Shown: positions 23,897 to 37,504, counted from the stretch's first letter. The stretch: DNA of 64,000 bases from Chiua virens (GCA_019787685.1 JAHNUO010000017.1:186001-250000), one strand, 5' to 3'. Made by a program: numbers and translations. The notes: a model not told the origin generated them from the sequence alone.

Positions 23897-26800
23897 TCAT
23901 ACCGGTTTAGCGTTGACGAGATCTTGGTCCAAGGCATTAGAAACAATGGGCATGACCGGGTACAAGCGAAAAAAAACTCACCCTTGACGACCTCCTTATC
24001 AGCATCTGTGAGCCCGGAATCGTGTGCTTCCAGGAAAGCATCGACTTCATCCATGACTTGATCGTCATCCTCTCCATGCACCATGTCCAAATCACTATCG
24101 TCGTCATCGTCTCCCGCATCGTCAATGGCAAACGGCGTTCGTTCCATAAACGCCGCGTTAACCGCCTGTACATGCGGCATGGGAGAGAACGTCGACGACA
24201 ATGCCGACCCAGGGACGTTATCCTGCCCTCCCGTCGCATTGACAACGAGCGTCGACGAGGACGCCTGAGACATCGACAGAGTATCCAAACTGGTGGACAC
24301 AAAGGTGGACGTGGCCGAGGGCGAGGGCGAGATGAGTGACTCGCGCGCCTTGGGTTCTTCCAACTTGGTGTACCGTCCGATCGTGGGCCGGTAGATGACC
24401 TGGTGTTTTCCGATCGTCTTCCCGAGCTCGTCGCTGAGCTTGTGGAAGATCTTCTTGTTGTCCTCTGTTGCGATGTTGGACCAGAGGTCTTCCAGGAAGC
24501 CTCCACCCGACGTAGGTAGCTCTAGATCCGGGAGGAACTCTAGCTTGAACGATGCTGACAGGTCAGTCTCGAAAAATGACTCCAGTATTTCATCAGCCAA
24601 GACGACCATTCGGAAACTGGGACGAAAGTCAGTGACGTCGTTCAAGTCCACTACAACACGCCGCACGTTGCAAGATTAAGGTATGCTTGATTGTGACCTA
24701 TTTGCTGCGGTTCCGTTTTTCCAGTTTCACTATTTGTCTCTTGTGGTAAGAGGGCATCACCGTACTCGAAAGCGTTTGTCATGAAGCGACTAACGGCCCC
24801 CAGATAGGCGTCACCAATTTCATGGCGGAAAATGAACTAAACAGGAACATCGTTAGACGATTGCACAACATTTCATCAATTCAACTCACCAAGAAAGATT
24901 CTGCAAGTGTCAAGACTTCGTCCTTTGTCAAACATCCGTCTTTGTTCTTGTCGTGTAGGTTGAAGAACCACTCTATGTTTTCCATCAGATCGTTGAACAT
25001 TACGCCGTCCAACCCAGAAACTAGGTCCTAATGCCGACGTGAGCGTGCAAGATACTACTTCACTTACAGGACCCACCTGGAGTGATAGAGACCCTCTACA
25101 AGAAGTGTCCCAGAAGTAGAAAAGTCTGTCAATGAGTTCGTGGTCTGCGACCTCACGATCGATACGTTGCTGGCCCAAAGTCAACAACGAACCAAGGAAT
25201 TCTAGAAAGGAGCGCACGCACCTGGAAACCATTCAGAACGATTTTTTCGTCCCGTGCCCAGGTCAAGACCTCACTCAGGAACACCCTGAAAGTCTTCAAC
25301 CCAATTCTCGTCTCAGGTCTCTCCTGCGTACTATCAGTGGTGACAAGCAGCGAGGGCGGTGGTGCGACAGTCGGTGGGGGTGGCTCTACACATACTGCCT
25401 TGTATAATGCATCGTAGATCAAACCTACTTGCTCTTTTGTAAACCGTGCAAACGTCTTAAGATTTCGAACAGCAGCCCGCCTTGAAAAGTTTTCGAGGTT
25501 GTTGACAATCTCGTTTCGGTACTTGCGCCGCTCCGATAGAATTGTCTCGTCCGTGATGACCGCAAACTCGCGGAAGGATACGAGAAGAAGCTCTTGGAAA
25601 CGTGTGATGGCGCGCGCCCTTGGGTCTGATGAATCTGGGTGTGCCGAATCACCGAGGGATGCAAAGTATGTTCTCATCAAGCTGTAAATGCTTAAGAGTA
25701 CCGACCAAATAAGAATGTAAACGAGCTTACTTCAAGAACCCTCCGTCATCCTGAATTTGTAACAGCTTTTCCCCGTTGATCTTCAGTATAGCTAAAGAGG
25801 AAAATGAGAGGTGGCCTGAACAAGACAGGATACACTGACCAAGTCTGTGGAAAGGGTCAGCAACGAATATATCATAGATACCAGGAGAAATCGTACCCAA
25901 CTTGAAACAACACCTTTGGTCCCATACAGAAGAAGCAGTCCACTATTCGAAAGGCGAATATCATCGGCATGCTGTTGATGTATCTTATGAAGAAGCATGA
26001 GGTGATAAAACGAGCATACGCTAGAGACTATACCGACAAACTCAAGAACCATGGCAATGATGCTACCGATAGTTGCACATCAACTACCGAAAAGTGATCA
26101 TGTATCATAGGGAGACACCGCACGACCAATGACTCAAAGACTCTCTGGTCGAGGAGTGTTCCGTGCATGGTCGGACTAACAGACTAATTCAAGCCAGCTG
26201 TAATGTATCCGACTGTAGACACACCTGTAGTATCCGGGTAAAAGACGATCACAGAGAACCTCGAGGACCCAGAAAGTCTGTTCCTCTGACATATAACTGG
26301 AGTACCACCCTGAGTCAAATGGGAAAATGGAGGGCATAGCACATACATGAGAATCGCGGCGGCAAGGATGTTCATTGCCTAGAAAGAGCGCATATCGGAT
26401 GAGGCACCCGAACTGGCGTGCCAACTTACCTGGCAGTACCCTACTTCGGGATTTTGGAACGAATATGCCTGCAAGACACGACGGAGAGCATTGATTCCCT
26501 CCTCCGATTGATATCCAGCATACTCGGGAAGACTACGATGTAGGTCTTTCTCAATATCTTCAAAGCTAACGCTCTGCTTTCCCTTGATATCTTCGAGGAG
26601 TTGGTCGTACAGACCAGGGTTCGTATACCGAAGGTAGATCGAACCAGATAGGGTTTCCCAGATCTCACCACGGAGTCGATTGGGTAACCCGACCTGCACG
26701 AGACGCGTGCATTGGGGGTATCTCAAGAGTGTCAGGTTCCGACCATGTGCTACTCCACCATGTCATCATCGAAATAGATCAGGAACAAAAGGCACTCACT

Positions 26801-27672
26801 CCGCAGGTAGGTGGTCCACAGCTTAATTTTCGAGGCTTCCCGCAATCTACATGTGTTCAGGGGGTGCATGACACGTGAAGGAGAAACCTCACTTCTTCGG
26901 ATCACCCGGAAACCTAAACCTGAGGCCGAGACCGCCGTGATACTCTGCTTCCAGGGGTGGCGATCCTTCCTTGGTCTCTGCGATCAAACTGCCGTCTTCT
27001 CGCTCGTGATCGGCCACTGAAGACGTTGTTGGTATGAGTCCCTCGGAATAACAGGTTTTGACGAATCCTTTCACAGCCTTCATCTGACCACTTTGGAGTT
27101 CTGCTTTCAATGCTTCCCGTAGGTGAGCACAGAATGCGTCTGCTGTCGGCCGCAAGGAAGTCAATTGGACGATCTAGCAAAAGATGTTAGTCTATCGCGT
27201 GACTACGGACGAGGACGCACGATCTTCATGCCATGCCAAGTCGATAGACTAAGTGCATAGACACCAGCACGAGCGTTGAGCCGCTCTACGCGTCGTACGG
27301 TCGACAGGGGTAGAGTGAATCGGACTGATTTGCGGTCTAGCGAAGTGAATGCGAGATATGGTGGGATGAGATGTAGTTTCCCAGCCTAGATACACAATGC
27401 GCGCGTTCAATTTCTCGAACGGGAAAGTAAGCGTGAAGCCAACTCACATACGAGTCCTCGATGCCATGTTCACCAAAACTAAGTACTGCATTGATGTCCA
27501 TCTTTTCCAGGGCTGGGTAGCTGTGCTTATCGTCATGTTTGGAAAACGACGGAATTGGCACTTCAGGTATCGAAAAGAAGAGATCCAGGAGCTGATCCTT
27601 GGTGGGCTCCTTGAAGTTCCGCAGTTGGGTTGATATCGTAGACATGATGCCTAGGTCTATTGAAGTGGCCAC
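23897..27672 (-). CDS. GRAM-TBC-EF-hand RabGAP (Mdr1/Gyp2 type)
   Basis: A GTPase-activating protein for Rab GTPases with many short introns; exon borders not all fixed. N-terminal GRAM-like part near 27.3 kb: [20 protein letters not shown] then [18 protein letters not shown] domain from about 26.73 kb: [18 protein letters not shown], the arginine-finger motif [15 protein letters not shown] and the glutamine-finger motif [10 protein letters not shown], then [30 protein letters not shown] and VASLPWFLS. Both catalytic fingers are present. A canonical EF-hand loop ([12 protein letters not shown]) lies near 24.93 kb. The C-terminus has an acidic segment ([14 protein letters not shown]). I end it at 23897 after a last intron (LVNAKPV-stop); reading through would end at 23878. 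Start at 27672 or the next ATG, 27645. Convergent with WDR5, 134 bp apart. Confidence 0.85.
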
Positions 27673-27992
27673 AACCCGCGTGCGCTCCCTTCCAGCGAAA
27701 ACTTATGGAAAGGCTGTAGGCGCTGAAAGTTTGCAAACAACTATCCAGTTGTAAGCTAACTCCAAGTCGGATTACGATGTAAACTGGTAAACGTTGGGTT
27801 GCTTGCTGTACCTTCCAAATTAGGTATTACATATCCAATCAACCAATAGGCTTCGGGACCGCTAAAGTAACTTGACATTAACCCGTGTTCGAGGCACAAC
27901 AGTCCCAACAACTCGAGCCCTAGGATATATTATACCGGTACAAGTGGTCCATAATCTACCCAAATGTTGTATGCCGGATTCTCGCCGCGCGA

Positions 27993-29713
27993 TTACCAAA
28001 ATCGATTACCCTCGGGTGGCAGACCGTCTACGGTGCGAAGCATGACTATATTTGAAGACAGGCTGGACCACTGCAGCGACTTGTGAGCCATATTCACGAT
28101 ACGACAAATCAATAGCCTGCTTACCCCGTTCCCTATAAACACCTGCGCTCTCTGGGCCACTAGCATATCCACCGCTTGCGCAACAAATCTTTGTTCCCAA
28201 GTCAGGCTCAGATCCCGGTTGCTTCCGACATACACCCAACCCCCAAGATCATACAGAGCCGCCTTGAGAGTGTTGATCCACGAACTGTCACCGTTGGTCA
28301 TGATGTATATGTATTCAAGATGTTCCTGCGATTCTTCCCTTGCTGTTCTGACTTTTTCGACGATCCACTCGAAGCTGGGATAGCAATGGTCCATAAAGGC
28401 TTTGTGATTCGCCGAGGATCGTTTAGGATCGGATTGGACCTTATCGTATTTGTCGGGAAGCCCAGGAAAGGAATTAAACGTGTTCCATTCCGCATTCGCC
28501 TTAGCAAGATATCTGCAGTGCCCGGAAAAGTCACCCCTTCGCACGTGCATGACGAGCAAGCCGCCCATGACCTCCTTCAGCCTGGAATACTGACCAGGGG
28601 GCCAGTACGAAGCAGGTGGGTATATAACCTCGCGATTAGCTTCGAATGCATCGTGAACCAAGGGTGACCATCCCCATTGTGACAAGGCAGACAAATTGGA
28701 CATGTATGGCCAGATGCTCATTAAACGGTCCTTCTGAGCATATACCCTGCAAGTCTCGTTTACTCATTTGTCAAGAAATTGTTGCCAGTAACGCACATGT
28801 AATTGAATATTTGTTTATCTGCGGATTTGTCTTCAAATTGAAGGCAGGGGTCCTCGATCGATGCGATCTTCTCAACCCATTTGGAGATGATAAGTTCGAC
28901 CGTGTCTGAGTCGCTCCAGCCGGTAACGTCGGACAATCGTAGGATGGTTGGGTTTGGACAAATTTTATGGAAAAAATCTTTGTGTACAGCCTGAGGAGTG
29001 TTGTCGCCTGGAGGCAACAGCCCACCGGCCAGCGGTCCTTCGGGGTGTGACAGTATTAAGCACTTACAGCGCTCAAGAAATAAGGAAACTTTACCTTGGA
29101 TAAGCGCGTTCAGAGGGATGCGAGATGGTATGAGCTTCCCGTTGAAATGCGAGTATTCTGTACCATCGTTGGCCCAGGTGTAGTCATCGAAAACAAAGCT
29201 GAGTAGAACTGGTATGAGCGATTAATTTCCTCTTTTTTTTTGTGGCGACATACGAACGATTACACGAGTGTGCGAGAACATAACTCAAGATATAATCTTG
29301 CATGACATTTCCCCATCCTACTTCTATATTGACGATTAGCAGTGTTTGCGAGGGTGGATGTTGTTCGGCATACTATCTGGATGATTTGGTGACCATAGAT
29401 ACTTGACGTCCGAATGTTCGTAAGATGCATAATGTGACAGTTCCAGTTCTAGTTGGTGGTATTGCGGGTATAATGGGGGATAGCGACGATAGACGAGCAA
29501 AGAATAGATGAGGCTACGATTGAAGGGAAAGGCCACAAGAACCAAGATCGCTGTTGCACCCAGGATAGCGACTCGCGAGCAGAGTCGCCGCGTGAGATGA
29601 AAGCAGATGTTGGACATTCGGTGACGCCGGCGGAACGGAAAAAGAGTGATACGTTTCAAGGAATGGCCAACAGCGTTGATTATGTCGCCAAGCCGTAGGG
29701 TGGGTATAACCAT
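27993..29713 (-). CDS. O-fucosyltransferase-like type II membrane protein (paralogue 1)
   Basis: Six exons: 29713-29374, 29323-29254, 29198-29095, 29037-28797, 28746-28125 and 28070-27993, total 1455 bp, 484 aa. A basic N-terminus is followed by one hydrophobic segment (VAILGATAILVLVAF), as in Golgi type II enzymes. The lumenal part has VGWGNVMQDYILSYVLAHS, SFVFDDYTWANDGTEY, the sugar-nucleotide motif VMHVRRGDFSGHC, IYIMTNGDSSWI, LTWEQRFVAQAVDMLVAQRA and FIGNG before WSSLSSNIVMLR. The HxRRGDF motif and GNG-SSLSSN end are typical of the GDP-fucose O-fucosyltransferase-like superfamily, which is expanded in Agaricomycetes. The actual acceptor is unknown. A paralogue with the same intron positions follows at 31.3-32.9 kb. 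Confidence 0.8.
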
Positions 29714-31297
29714 GGACGAATCACTGCATGTTGCTGCGGGCGCAGTTGTATAGTGATTGATATCGGAAGCTAAAGGACGAAATTTAGAGACCGTAGTCGG
29801 TATGCGGCTGAGAGAAATAGTGGGCGTCCGATCGGGCTAAAAGAATGATCCCAACAGCCTGAGAGTCGTAATCACAGACACCGCCATCACGGCTCGCACA
29901 GGACTTGCCCAGGTGAGAAAGAAGCAAACACTTCTCCGTATAATGACTAACAAGGAAGGTGGAGCCTCCTTCGAACGTTCGTAGTAGCCTTGAAAACTTG
30001 AAACGAGTCTCACCTCCATCCCTTTGCTAGACTCGATGTTGTGTAGACACTTGTAAGCCATGCATTGTGTTTCAACCATGCGGTCACTGAGTACTGAAGG
30101 TCTCCGGAGGTTCCCGAAGCAGACGCTGACTCTTTGTTCCCGCTCAAGCTTTGTTGCTTCCGCTGATGCGTTGTACATGGCAATATAATCTGGCGGGTTC
30201 GACCCAGTGCACCGATCGAGCACACGTCGGTATTCCCATGAATCCCATCATACAAGATCTGCGAATCACTTCGCTCGCATAACACTACGTGTGACCTACT
30301 AAGACAATACTTACGTTATTGCTTGAGCCGCGCCCGCTCGACAATTCTCCAAGAACACCATTCGCGAAACAACTCTAGTCATTTACATACCTTCAAGTCC
30401 GCAGATGCAGTCCTCCATAGAGTCCTGGTACTCCGCAATAGGACATAAATTGACTCAAAAAAAAAAAGTCCGCAGATGCCGTGATGTACTTACTAGTCCT
30501 GGTACACACATTAAGCGTCCCACTGACACGTTGCATCGACTCAGCCCGTCCAGGTTCCAGTCTTGGAAGTTGGCCGTCGAGTTTACGTACCGAGTCAGTT
30601 ACATTAAGCAAAGTAATTAACCAGTAAGGTGACACGGCCCAGCAACCTCCAATCCGTGGCGTCGTTCTCGTATTCGAAATTCTGATTGAACATCAAATAT
30701 GCCGTAAAAACGTCCTATCAGCACGATACCCTCCTGAAAGTGTGAGACGAGATGAATCTTCTGGTGAGTAGACCCACTGAGTGACTCACCGTAACAGAAA
30801 CTCTGAATCGAGTGCGAAGGTTTTGCGATTAGACCGAAATTAACTAGACACTGGCAAGTGAGCGTTTGAGCATTCAAGTAACATGTACAGCATGTGGCAT
30901 GCGTCAATGATTGACACGGCCCCAATTCCAAATTCGACGTGCCAGCGCCGCAGACTGCGCACAATGTGGGGTTAATTTCCGTATTTCCAATTGCATGGTC
31001 GGTATGCTCACTGCAAATAAAGTTACATAAGTACGCGCTCCGCGGTCGGAGGTGTCATAAGTAGCAATACTACTATGCAATACTGTTGAACTAATGGCTT
31101 TGGAAATCTGAGAAATATATAGTACATTTATGCCCCTGTATGACAACAGTATCGTCCTAGAGTAACTCGAGCAACCAAAGATAATCCAAAATAAAATCAA
31201 AGGTAACCAATCCCCCACATACCCAGAGCATCGAAAGTCGTAGCATCATTGAATCGTAAGTCCGTAGTAACACAACGCCTTTGTGTGACACCGATCA
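29714..31297. other. Intergenic between the fucosyltransferase-like genes; possible gene relic
   Basis: Two minus-strand frames (29837-30223 and 30617-30964) have protein-like composition, e.g. PPDYIAMYNASAEATKLERE and EFRIRERRHGLEVAGPCHLT, but I cannot join them into a gene or name a family. A fungal transcription-factor relic is one possibility. A short imperfect direct repeat (AGTCCGCAGATGC at 30396 and 30468, AGTCCTGGTAC at 30421 and about 30495) suggests a local 70-bp duplication next to an A-tract. Confidence 0.3.
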
Positions 31298-32929
31298 TCA
31301 CCAGAACCTATTTGTGTCCGGTTCGAATCCTTTCGCCATACGTAGCATGACGACGTTCGATGTCAAACTGGACCACTTCAACATAATTGATTGAGCGCGG
31401 AATAATGATACAAAAAAAACGCTTACTCCATTGCCTATAAATACTTGAGCCCGCTCTCCGACATACATGTCCAGCGCCTGTGAAACAAACTTTTCCTCCC
31501 AAGTAAGCGTTAAATCCCGACTGCTGCCCAGTCGATCCCACTCCATGTCACGGTCAAGCGCTGTTTTGAGCTCCTCGACCCACGGGGCGGCGCCGTTCGT
31601 CATGATATACAAGTATCGAAGCGGGTCCGCGCTCTCCGTACGAACCTGTCTGACCTTCTCGACGATCTGTTCGATGGATGGGTAACACCGTCGAGCGTAA
31701 AAATCCTTGATCTCTTGCGATGTTGCGTCAGCTGGTCGTTCAAATTTGTCCCGAAACTCGGGGAACGAGTTGAAGGCCTGCCAATCCGCGGACCAGTCGC
31801 CGAGGCCGACACAGTGGCCTTCAAAGTCCCCTCGCCGAACGTGCAAAGCAAGCAACCCGGAGATAGGAGCTAGCTCGGCTTCCACTTCTGAATCGAAGAA
31901 CAGGCCGAAAAGCCACGGCGATACCGATCCGAAGAGCTGTCGGTTTCTCTTGTAGGCGGAACGGACAATCGATGACCATTCCCAGTGCGTCACAACCGGG
32001 GACTGTCTCAAGTAGTGCCAGATACTCAACATCCGGTTCTTTACACCGTACATCCTATTTGATAGCGCAAACGTCAGAGCTATAACATGTGAAAACGTCG
32101 CAACTCGGCGTACCAATATTCAAAAATTGGATTATCGTCCGGCTCCAGCATGAGGCATGGGTCTTCGACCGAATTGATTACTTCCACCCACTTTTCAAAT
32201 ATGTATGCAGCGGATATGTCGCCATTAAATCGTATTTTATCGGTGTTAATGTCTGAGACTCGCAAGATAGTTGGGTTCGGGCAGACGTTAAGGAAGAAGT
32301 CTTTGGAGACTGAGAGGGGCGTTCTATCACCAGCAGGCCATGGATCACCGACCATCGAACCTGTGGGAAACGGTAAACAGGGAAACAAAATAGGGGATGA
32401 CGTGGATGCTTACCCCCTACGATCGCAGAGAGGGGAAAGCGAGAGGGGACCAGTTTGCCATTATATTCCGTGTAACGTGAACCATCTGGGTTTCGAATGT
32501 AGTCAACAAATACGTAACTTGATATCACATTCGACTGAGTGATGGGGACACGAAACGGAGATATAGCGCGACTTACGACCTATTGGTGTAATGGGCAAGC
32601 GACGCCATCGTAACAAAGTCCTGCATCACATTTCCCCAACCCGAACCTTGAAAGCGATGGTGAGGCGGATAGTTTAGCATTATGGATCTGATCTTACTTT
32701 TGAAATGGTTCGCAGCGAAAAAGTATTTTACTTCTTTGTGCCGATAGTCTGTATAGTGGGGTAATGATTGCTCTTTCGCCCGTGCATTCTCATACAGGGG
32801 GGGAGGTATCTGTCTGTCCACGAACTGCGCTATGTCATGCCAGTGCGAGTAGACAAGCAGTCCAACCAGTGACAATGACAAGATTCCCAGTAGTTTGAAC
32901 CCTCGCTTGGTCAATCCGTAGGACGGCAT
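31298..32929 (-). CDS. O-fucosyltransferase-like type II membrane protein (paralogue 2)
   Basis: Same architecture as the neighbour at 28-29.7 kb. The N-terminal anchor is LLGILSLSLVGLLVY. Then SGWGNVMQDFVTMASLAHYT, YVFVDYIRNPDGSRY, CPNPTILRVSD, LALHVRRGDFEGHC, YLYIMTNGAAPWVEELK, LTWEEKFVSQALDMYVGERA and FIGNG before WSSLTSNVVMLR. Intron positions match paralogue 1, including one after ANHFK, one after NRS and one after GNG. Two of these introns are multiples of three without stops, so the genomic frame reads through them and naive translation would overpredict the protein. The family's glycosyltransferase activity is inferred from the HVRRGDF motif; the substrate is unknown. Confidence 0.8.
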
Positions 32930-35329
32930 CGGAGGAATGGTGTAGGGTCAACAGAAGGTCATCAGGTGCCAGGTGGCTTGTACTGTCTTTTGAGGGAAAT
33001 GAGATTCTGTTTGGTTGAATAGGACTGTGCAGCGGCAAATGACTAATCACCGGCGCGATGAGCGGCGATACCCAAATTAGCTAGTCTTTGCACTTGTCCG
33101 GACAGGCCAAGGGGATGATGTCGGCGTTGGAAAGTGATGTTGGCAACTGTTGACTTATCGATGCTATAGCATGGCATAGCCAACGCGTGGAATACGCGAG
33201 GCCAACCTATGGTGTCGGAGACGGCAGGGAGGTCATGCCCTATGGGAAAAAGAACCCAACAGTTGATGAGCCCGAAACCCGATTTCTACAATATCTCCAG
33301 CGCAGCGAAGATGGAATATGGTCACCCGCCGAGCGCCGATATGAGAAACGAGAAGTTGAAGGTAATTGACGAACTCCCTATCGATTACATTTTGGATCAC
33401 GATGCACTGCCAGTGGTATATCTGCGGAAATTTGTTAACAACGGCAACTAGCTTGGCAAGGTGGTCCTTAATAAGTACGCACACAAAATGATGGATACCG
33501 ATGCGGGGCTGAGCTCCTCGATGCTCATGACTTGGAGAATGGGCCGATGACCAAAACTTGGCCGGCAAAAGTTCCTAACTCGAGGTCCATTGGTTTCCAT
33601 CATCAAGACTTGATGGTTCTCGCGACTGTCCAAGACGCGCATAGTGAATGCATGGACAAAGCTTTACAATGTCGGGACGTCTGGGATCCAGGTGAAGGAA
33701 TTTGTTGCAGCTACGGGCAGTGGTGCCAATGTAGTGCAAAATTAAAATAGCGTCGGAGTGAGTGAAAGCTGGATTCAAAAGTAAACGGTACGACATGGCC
33801 ATATGTCACGGTGCTCATGCTCATCCAAATTGTTCTATTTTCTTCAGCAAACATTACGCAGACTTGTATTTCAAAATTTCACGGCCCACGCTATTTCTGC
33901 AGTGGTTCTAAGATAACACATTGATCGAACGTTTACTAGTAAAGGCCTGCCAGCAGCTAGCATTCGCACTACATACTCAGTTCCATCCTCCACTGGCATG
34001 TGGTACTGAGCCGCATCTTAGGTATTTGTCTGTGAGCTGCTCTTCTCGTAACACCCGCGCGACCGACGAACAAGCTTCTCTTCATGTCAGGGCCCCCGCG
34101 TTTCTCAACTTCTATCTGGCGGCCCAATCAAACTTCCCGAAGAGTCTCCACGCAACCTCTGCCTCCGACCTTGATTTAGGTCATTTCCACCTGACAGCCA
34201 GCGCCACCAACGAGGATGTTTGATGACCCCACCACCCCCACCCACTGGTGGCTCTGTCCGGAACAAGTTCGCGATAATTTCGCCTATTGAACAGTTCCGA
34301 CGTATAACTGTGCATGGTACACCGGGACGGCGTCGCGCGCGTAATACGAGTCAGAGGGATTGGAATATTCCCCAGCGCACCCAATGCATGGGACCTCCGA
34401 GGGTCCGCCGTCCACATAGAGGTGGTCTTGTGACAACCTGATCGACGCGACAGGAGTTTCGTGAATTTGCGTCATGGTTCCGTGTCGCGTGCGACCGTCC
34501 GTGCTTCCAATGGTAACTGTAACCACCGATGCCAGTGAAAGCTGACAATGGAAGCCGCCAAACTAGAATGCCACTGGTCGACGAATGGGTTCTTCATCGG
34601 AATATATGTATCGTTGCAAAGGGTGGCTCTGAATCAGTATCATGATCACTTTCCGAATCGGAGGAATTACCATGTACGCATGATGTACTCCGGTCTGACA
34701 AGGGAATGACTGTCTTTACCACAGGACTTTCTACGAGGGATCAGCACGTCACAGAGTGTTTCATGATGGTACTTCAATTGAGGTGATCATCATGTGAATA
34801 GATATCTGATACTTGTGTCATAGGTGTTCGGCGTCTCGACCAGTCGGAAATTGATGTTCCGGTACTGAATTGCGACTCGGAGCAGTGTCCTCTTGGGCTT
34901 TCGTCCCAAACCACACGCTCCAGTAAGTACTACCCATTCAAAGGAGATTGTTTGCATCACCCGATTCCAAAAAAAGCGACCACACACGTGCATATGGTGC
35001 CTGGGGACAGGACAACTGGCCTCAGACGAGTTCAAATCGCCATGACACGACATTATCGTTCCTCCGTGGCCAAATGAAGCCGTCGTTATCCCAAAGGTCT
35101 TGGATTGAAATATTACACCGTTTGTAAAGGTTCAGCAGCTTAGGGATTCCGCGGTCGGGCAATTCTCCCCTTCGTCCCGCAGAGTGGGCACGGTTGTTTT
35201 TGCTGTATCACAGTGCGTACTCTCGGGTCCGGACCTCGTGTCACGGCAAGATAAGTTTGACGTGGCCTTTGATGTGCACATGGGTGCCAACCTGGAGCCG
35301 GAGGTCGCGGTCACTATCAGAACTCGCTG
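32930..35329. other. Large intergenic region, nothing recognised
   Basis: About 2.4 kb between the divergent fucosyltransferase-like and S28 peptidase genes. There are short frames on both strands without motifs, splice structure or homology I can name. It must include the two genes' promoters. Confidence 0.45.
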
Positions 35330-35336
35330 TATAAAA
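35330..35336 (+). promoter_or_regulatory. TATA box of S28 peptidase gene 1
   Basis: TATAAAA lies 67 bp before the ATG at 35397, which begins a good signal peptide. An earlier in-frame ATG at 35346 lies only 16 bp after the box and would add 17 residues in front of the signal sequence, so it is less likely. Confidence 0.5.
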
Positions 35337-35396
35337 CACTGCTAGGTGAGTACGCATATTCCCCCAAGTCCTCGTGCAGGTACGCCCCGAGGAGCG

Positions 35397-37504
35397 ATGG
35401 CACTTACTCTTTTTCTGGGGGCGTTGCTTTCTGTCTCCTTCGCAGATGCAGCCATTCAAAATGCCATGATGCGCGGGAGGCCAAGCCTTCCCAAAGTCTA
35501 CGTTCCAGAACGTACACTCACGAGTCCGAACGGCACGGTGCTGCCTCCGCTCAAGACCACTTACTACTTTGATCAGCTGGTAGATCACAACAACCCCAGC
35601 CGCGGAACCTTCCAACAACGATACTGGATGAGCTGGGAGTACTATCAAAATGGTATACTTCTTCCTTCCTACTTTGTCATGGAGGTACTAGACTTACGAA
35701 CCCCGATGCCTCCAGGCGGTCCTATCATACTCTCGACACCGGGGGAGAGCAATGCAGATGGTACGGACCATACCTGCAATGTGATCTCAAGGCAATTTCA
35801 CTCCCATAGGCTTTGAGGGTTACCTTACCAACAACACCATCAACGGTCTTATCGCACAGCAGCAACAAGGCGCTACTATCGTGATCGAGCACCGTTTCTT
35901 TGGGAAGTCGAATCCCTACGACAACCTCACTTCACAGAGCCTCGAACTGCTGACCGTCCAACAAGCCATCGATGACCTCGTCTATTTTGCGCAAAATGCT
36001 GATCTCCCTATGCCGTGTGGCGATAACGTCAAGCCCAACACGACGCCGTGGGTCTTGATCGGAGGAAGTTACTCGGGTGAGTAGCATATGCATTCATTTC
36101 CGCAGGAATGCCAAGACGGTGCGTTCTTAGGTGCCCTCACGAGCTGGACGATGGTTAAGTGAGATCAATCTTCAAGGGTTCCAAGTTACATTGACTCACG
36201 GATTCACTGCCTCAGCAAGCCAGGTATCTTCCATGCAGGCTATGCATCATCGGCGGTGGTGGAAGCGATAATGTACGTGTCCACTTCCTGTACTGTTTTG
36301 CTTCGATTCTGAACTCCGTATCGAACAGCGACTTTTATGATTATTTCACGCCCATCCGTGAAAATATGCCACAAAACTGTTCCTCTGATGTTCAGGCGGT
36401 CATTGCATACCTCGACGAAATCTACGCCAAGAATGATACAACTGCAATTCAGGATCTGAAGGAAGTTTTCGGACTTGGAGATCTTTCGCATACCGATGAT
36501 TTTGCCGCCGCTCGTAAGTTCTCGGTTTGTTTTGGATGAAATCAAGGTCGAACCATAAACACAGTGCAATTGAACCTGTTTGAATGGCAGAACTTGCAGC
36601 CAGATGGCGGTCCTGGTGGCAGGTTCTTCAAATTTTGCGACGCGCTAGAAGTCAAGGATGGCGTGCAGGCGCCGGTAACTGGTTGGGGTCTCGAACATGC
36701 GATCTCCTCCTGGGGATCGTACTGGAATACCACATACTATACGAGTGGTAAGTTCACCGTTGGTTGTGCAAAGTGTCGAAGACCTGACAATCATTTACGA
36801 TCAGTGTGCAATAGCTTTGGTGCGGAGTAAGTTGTCATGTTCTATAACCATTCGATGTTCGAAATGCTCACAAGACTGTTTCTGTTGTCACATGTAGGGA
36901 GTGCCTCGGGACATATGATACCAGTCAACCGTTTTGGTCAAACGTCACGGTCGACAATGACAACCGTTCGTGGTTTTGGCTAGTGTGTAACCAGTTTGGA
37001 TTCTATCAAGTAGGGCCCCCCGAGGGCCAGCCCGCTGTCGTGAGCCGCATCCTGCAGCCCAATTACCTGGAGGTACGTTCATCTATTCAGTTGGAGCGGT
37101 AAAAGATAAGACTAAAACGTTTCACGGCGGCATCAGAGGCAATGCGTCAACATGTTCCCACAAAAGTTTTCTTCCCTGCCGTCGCCGTCAGCTTCCGACG
37201 TGAACAGCGCATACCATGGGAAGGACGTCAATGTAGATAGACTTTACTTCGCCAATGGTTATAGTACGTATCACGGCTGTGTGTCGATTCGAAACTCATG
37301 TATTCAAACCGTACAGGTGATCCTTGGAGGGAGGCGACTGTTTCCGCAGAGAGTCTGCACAAACCGTCCACGGACCAACAACCCGTCTATATGAGCGACG
37401 GGGTCCACTGCACAGATATGATTACTGAGAATGGGATTCGGGATCAGACGGTCTTTAAAGTCCAGATGGTGGCCCTCGATTACATGAAGAAATGGCTTGC
37501 ATGA
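35397..37504 (+). CDS. Secreted serine peptidase, family S28 (paralogue 1)
   Basis: S28 peptidases (lysosomal Pro-X carboxypeptidase and DPP-II relatives) cut after proline. Fungal members are secreted acid prolyl peptidases. The gene has about eleven short introns. The signal peptide is MALTLFLGALLSVSFADA. Then YYFDQLVDHNNPSRGTFQQR, GPIILSTPGESNADG, GATIVIEHRFFGKSNPYDNL and the nucleophile motif WVLIGGSYSGALTSW. The catalytic Asp is in NGYSDPWREATV and the His in DGVHCTDM. It ends YMKKWLA. Several N-glycosylation sequons (NCSS, NDTT, NVTV) fit secretion. No stop or frame loss was seen. A tandem paralogue lies at 39451. Confidence 0.9.

Noticed and set aside
35346..35396. Upstream ATG as start of S28 peptidase 1
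   Set aside because: It lies only 16 bp after the TATA box and would place 17 polar residues in front of the signal peptide. The paralogue starts at the equivalent of 35397.
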